A stretch of 64,000 bases of DNA, taken from the NCBI GenBank assembly GCA_947503575.1, contig CANNDZ010000002.1, positions 434,001 to 498,000 of the forward strand, in the 5' to 3' direction. Positions within the stretch are counted from its first letter, which is position 1, and every line of letters starts with the position of its first letter. The notes below the pieces were generated by a model, which was not told the origin of the DNA, did no database searches, and saw nothing but the letters and a program-made list of their open reading frames with translations. Shown here piece by piece: positions 60,234-64,000 of the stretch. Both the position numbers and the translations under genes were made by a program. The stretch comes from an uncultured Kordiimonas sp. (GTDB taxonomy: Bacteria; Pseudomonadota; Alphaproteobacteria; Sphingomonadales; Kordiimonadaceae).

Positions 60234-60239
60234 CCTCCT
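60234..60239 (-). promoter_or_regulatory. Strong Shine-Dalgarno for the RTX gene
   Basis: Minus-strand AGGAGG shortly upstream of ATG at 60227 (CAGGAGGATAACTATGGC). Confidence 0.8.
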
Positions 60240-60462
60240 GAAAAGCAACCAATATCATCTTAGTGAGGCACGAACGTTTCGACTCTACGCCCCCTTGGCA
60301 CCTCTCTACAGAGAAGATACCATTTGTGTCAATCGCATAATTATCGCCACTACTAAATAAGTAACGGCGATACAGCCACCTAGCTGGCCTCTATATACGC
60401 CTATAACCACAGCATTGTTACAGCCGCATTTCAACGATTGATACAATTGCAGATTCAAAAAA

Positions 60463-61692
60463 TCAGCTTACAGGCGTAAATTGTGACCCGTTTGCAACAC
60501 TTTGTACCAACTTCCAGTATTTAGGCAGCAGGTCTTTTGTAGAAAATTTGTCTAAAATTGTACGACGGGCAGCTTTTTTGAGCGGCTCATAGTCCGCTTT
60601 ATTTTCAAGCACATGGTTGATTTTGTCTGCCAGGGCGACGGTATCGAAAAAGTCGACAAGCAAACCGTTAGCGCCGTCCTCGACGACTTCGCGCACGGGT
60701 TCGGTGTCTGATCCGACGATCAGCGCTCCTGCGCTCATGGCTTCCAGCATAGACCAGGACAGAACAAAGGGCACGGTCAGGTAAACATGAGCGCTGGTGA
60801 TTTGCATCAGCGCCCTGAATGTTTCGAGCGGCTGAAGGCCGGGCATGTGCAACCGGCTGTGGTCAAAGTCAAATGTCTCCAGCGCCCATTCCTTGAAGGT
60901 TTTGCCGTCTTCCCGCTGTGCGCCATACGCGACGCGGTTATTACCGAGGATAACGACATGCAGGTTGGGCCGCATTTTCTGCAGCTTTTCCACAGCAGCC
61001 ATAAACTGAGGGAACCCACGATATTCTTCCATGCCGCGCGCGACATAGGTGATAACCTCATCTTCGGCAGACAGCGTCACCTTGCCTATTTTAACCTTGG
61101 CGTCCATGCGCGGCACAAAATAGCTGGTGTCTACGCCGTCATGCAGCACGCTGATCCGGTCCCGGAAGACGGCAGGCAACTTGCTGTGCTGAAAGTGCGT
61201 TGGGCATTGCCCCCAATCCATGGCTGCAAGGTCTTGCAGGATTGGTGTGTTTTTCATCCGCATCCTGATTTGGCCATTTGGGTCATAGGGCTCAGAGCGG
61301 AGGAAGTCCCCGTCAGAATTGATGCTGTGATAGTACCATTCAAAATAGGTCAGTAGTTTACTGTCAGGGAAAAGATCCTTGAGGAACATGTTAGACCCCC
61401 AGCCCGAATGTGACAGGATGATATCCGGCCGGAACCCGTTTTCCTTGGAGCGCAACAAAGCGCCGTACGCCGCCTGCCCCATAATCACGGCACGCTCTGT
61501 CGCGACAAGGGACGGGTGGATGCGTTTTGTTGGTTCGCGGTGGGGTTTAAAGCGAACGCTGGGAACGTCAAACTTCTGGGTGTTGGTTTCCAGCGTGGCA
61601 GCGAACATCTTCACTTTTTTATTCGTGGCAAGATAATTTGCAATCCGGCGATACTGACCGGGAAAATTATTGTGCATAAAAAGTATTTGCAT
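60463..61692 (-). CDS. GT4-like glycosyltransferase
   Basis: MQILFMHNNFPGQYRRIANYLATNKKVKMF; LPGLQPLETFRAL-like region; VPFVLSWSMLEAMSAGALIVGSDTEPVREVVEDGANGLLVDFFD. Confidence 0.9.
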   Translation of the reverse strand: MQILFMHNNFPGQYRRIANYLATNKKVKMFAATLETNTQKFDVPSVRFKPHREPTKRIHPSLVATERAVIMGQAAYGALLRSKENGFRPDIILSHSGWGSNMFLKDLFPDSKLLTYFEWYYHSINSDGDFLRSEPYDPNGQIRMRMKNTPILQDLAAMDWGQCPTHFQHSKLPAVFRDRISVLHDGVDTSYFVPRMDAKVKIGKVTLSAEDEVITYVARGMEEYRGFPQFMAAVEKLQKMRPNLHVVILGNNRVAYGAQREDGKTFKEWALETFDFDHSRLHMPGLQPLETFRALMQITSAHVYLTVPFVLSWSMLEAMSAGALIVGSDTEPVREVVEDGANGLLVDFFDTVALADKINHVLENKADYEPLKKAARRTILDKFSTKDLLPKYWKLVQSVANGSQFTPVS

Positions 61693-61945
61693 AAAAGCCC
61701 TACCGTAATGGCATCGCGACGCGCCCATCGCCTTTTGAATGATGTAGGCAGGACCTAGACAAAAAAACGCGCGTTTGCAACGATGTTGATTGCTGTGCCG
61801 TCATATGATGTCTGGCATGGCAAAACGATTGACAGCCCGACGGGATTAGCTAGGGTCGCGGGCGATGTGGCGGCAAACCGGATTGCTGCAACAAACTTCA
61901 TGGTTTCACCAGCAGTGTTTCAAAGGCAATTGAGCAGGACGCAGT

Positions 61946-62947
61946 ATGGCAAATATTCTGGTGGCAGGCGGGGCCGGATTTATTGGCTCGCAAACATTGT
62001 TGGCGCTGGCACAGGATGGCCACACGCTGACAACGCTGGATAATTTAAGCAATGGGTTTGCAGACAATGTTATTGTTGGCGACTTCATTGAAGGCGACCT
62101 GCACGACGCACAGTTGCTGGACACTGTTTTGGTCGACAGAAAAATAGACGCTATTATCCATTTTGCCGCCTTCATAGAAGCGGGCGTGAGCGTTACCAAC
62201 CCCATGGACTTTTATGACAACAATGTTGCCGGCAGCCTGACCCTCATTCAGGCGATGGTGCGCAACCGGGTGCGAAAAATCGTTTTTTCTTCCACGGCAG
62301 CCGTTTATGGCCAACAGGATGACCATGACCTGCTGCATGAAAATCTGGCCAAACAGCCGATCAATCCGTACGGCCAGACAAAATGGATGGTTGAATGCAT
62401 GTTGCGGGACGTGGCCGCCACGGGTGATATGGAAGCCATATGCTTGCGGTACTTTAATGCGGCAGGGTCTGACCCGGATGCCCGGCTGGGAGAAAGACAT
62501 GACCCGGAAACACACCTTATCCCGCTGGTTCTGGATGCAGCGAGAGGCGTGCGAGACAGCATCAGCATATTTGGTACGGATTACGCCACCGAGGACGGCA
62601 CCTGTATCCGGGATTACATCCATGTTGCTGATCTTGCCGACGCACACAGCAAAGCGCTGGCTTTGTTACTGGGGCGAAACGAAACGCCAGGCACACCCTC
62701 TGCTGGTTTTTACGACGCCATGAACCTGGGCACCAGCCGGGGTCATTCGGTTCGCGAAGTTATTGAAACGGCAAAACAGGTTACCGGGGTTGATTTTCCG
62801 GTGATTGAAAAAGAGCGCCGCCCCGGGGACCCAGCCCGGTTGGTTGCCGATGCCACGCGCGCAAACAAACTGTTGAACTGGCAGCCCCAGCGATCTGACT
62901 TGAAAACAATGATTGCGGATGCGTGGCGGTTTCGCCAAAATCTGTGA
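61946..62947 (+). CDS. galE: UDP-glucose 4-epimerase
   Basis: [78 protein letters not shown]. Confidence 0.94.
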   Translation: MANILVAGGAGFIGSQTLLALAQDGHTLTTLDNLSNGFADNVIVGDFIEGDLHDAQLLDTVLVDRKIDAIIHFAAFIEAGVSVTNPMDFYDNNVAGSLTLIQAMVRNRVRKIVFSSTAAVYGQQDDHDLLHENLAKQPINPYGQTKWMVECMLRDVAATGDMEAICLRYFNAAGSDPDARLGERHDPETHLIPLVLDAARGVRDSISIFGTDYATEDGTCIRDYIHVADLADAHSKALALLLGRNETPGTPSAGFYDAMNLGTSRGHSVREVIETAKQVTGVDFPVIEKERRPGDPARLVADATRANKLLNWQPQRSDLKTMIADAWRFRQNL

Positions 62948-62976
62948 TTGTTTATTGCCCGCACCGGAAATAATTC

Positions 62977-63792
62977 ATGACACCGCGTAAAATTTTTATT
63001 GGGGGTTACACCAAAAGTGGCACCACATTCATTGGTCGGGCGCTGGGCTTGTTCAAGGGTGTGTATGCCCGCGGGGAAATGGATTACCTGCGGCTTTTCA
63101 ACAAAGGCCTGAGCGATATTATCGTCAGCTACAACCAAAATCTGGAGATTGTAAACCACGAGGTTTATGACGGGCGAGGCGAGTTACTGCCGGTGACTGT
63201 TGGCAGGATGCGCGCGCTTCATGAAAAGATTTTTCCTGCCTTGTTTTTTAATGGCGAGGACGTGCCAGATGATTGCAGGTTCATGGTGGAGAAATCACCC
63301 CGGAATATTTTTAATGTTCAAAGTATTGATCTGATATTTCCACAAGCGGCAATCATTGTTGTCTACAGAAAAGCACAGGCGGTATATCCCTCCCTGCTGC
63401 GCCATATGGCAGACCACCGGGATGTAAAGTTTCATGACCCCGCTTCGGATGCCCGGCAGGACCTGTTCAAGAAATTTCTGGATGTGTGGCCTCAATATAT
63501 AGAGTTGATAGAAACTCACAGGGAAAAGTTGACTGTTGTTCGGTACCAGAAAGCATCAGACGACGTGCAAGCGTTTCTGGAGTATGCAGAAAGGGATATT
63601 CTGGGGGAGTCGCCCGGCCTGAGAGCACCCGTAGAGACACTGAGCAAAGACCATTACCTGCGGTCGCTGCCTGAGGCAAGGCGGGCGAAAAGCCTGGTGC
63701 AAGTGGGACCATCCAAGATGACGCTGTCTGACGAAGAGCGTGATGCGATTGCCAGAGTATGCCGCGCCCCCGACATCGACTATGACTTTTAA
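62977..63792 (+). CDS. Sulfotransferase family protein
   Basis: KIFIGGYTKSGTTFIGRALGLFKGVYARGEMDYL; RFMVEKSPRNIFNVQSIDLIFPQAAIIVVYRKAQAVYPSLL. Confidence 0.82.
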   Translation: MTPRKIFIGGYTKSGTTFIGRALGLFKGVYARGEMDYLRLFNKGLSDIIVSYNQNLEIVNHEVYDGRGELLPVTVGRMRALHEKIFPALFFNGEDVPDDCRFMVEKSPRNIFNVQSIDLIFPQAAIIVVYRKAQAVYPSLLRHMADHRDVKFHDPASDARQDLFKKFLDVWPQYIELIETHREKLTVVRYQKASDDVQAFLEYAERDILGESPGLRAPVETLSKDHYLRSLPEARRAKSLVQVGPSKMTLSDEERDAIARVCRAPDIDYDF

Positions 63793-64000
63793 CAAGCCAA
63801 TGCATATCCTTGTCACCAGCCCTATTCCTTCGCACCCGCACAATCATGGCAACCGCGCCCGAGTGACGGCACTGTGTCAAGAACTGCAAAAACAAGGTGC
63901 TGAAATTCACTATGTATATGGTGGCCTTGAGGACCTGAAAGAAGGCGACGAGCTGGCCATGCGCGATATGTGGGATCACGTCTATGTTCTGCCGCGCCAA
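63782..64000 (+). CDS. Glycosyltransferase N-terminus, truncated at window edge
   Basis: Open frame from ATG 63782 to the end: MTFNKPMHILVTSPIPSHPHNHGNRARVTALCQELQKQGAEIHYVYGG; overlaps the sulfotransferase stop; absent from the ORF track because it runs off the window. Confidence 0.65.
   Translation, partial: MTFNKPMHILVTSPIPSHPHNHGNRARVTALCQELQKQGAEIHYVYGGLEDLKEGDELAMRDMWDHVYVLPRQ

Noticed and set aside
1-64000. Mobile elements, prophage or integrase
   Set aside because: No transposase, integrase or phage structural motif found in any supplied ORF.

Overview
64-kb window with no rRNA, tRNA or CRISPR array seen. Gene content suggests an alphaproteobacterial chromosome (inference). Left part is mostly metabolic: an arginine-succinyltransferase cluster (M20 hydrolase-astA-astD-astB, minus strand), a LuxR-type regulator with a degenerate receiver, a valine/isobutyrate catabolism cluster (mmsA, M16 protease, acyl-CoA dehydrogenase, HIBYL-CoA hydrolase, mmsB) with a divergent LysR gene, a histidine kinase, a phytanoyl-CoA dioxygenase-like gene, glmU-glmS, and assorted small genes. 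Four PAS_5-like single-domain proteins are scattered through the window. The right part (about 32-64 kb) is a cell-surface glycan locus: pgi, galU, GDP-mannose synthesis, rfbCBDA (dTDP-rhamnose), several large glycosyltransferases, two sulfotransferases and galE. Embedded in it is a minus-strand block: a ~1250-aa lysine-free acidic RTX/Ala-rich protein, a dedicated type I secretion ABC transporter and adaptor, an uncharacterised 729-aa protein, a two-domain GT2 and a sulfotransferase. This block is the best candidate for an undescribed system: possibly a secreted RTX or S-layer-like surface protein coupled to glycosylation/sulfation. All family names come from reading motifs by eye; no database search was run.
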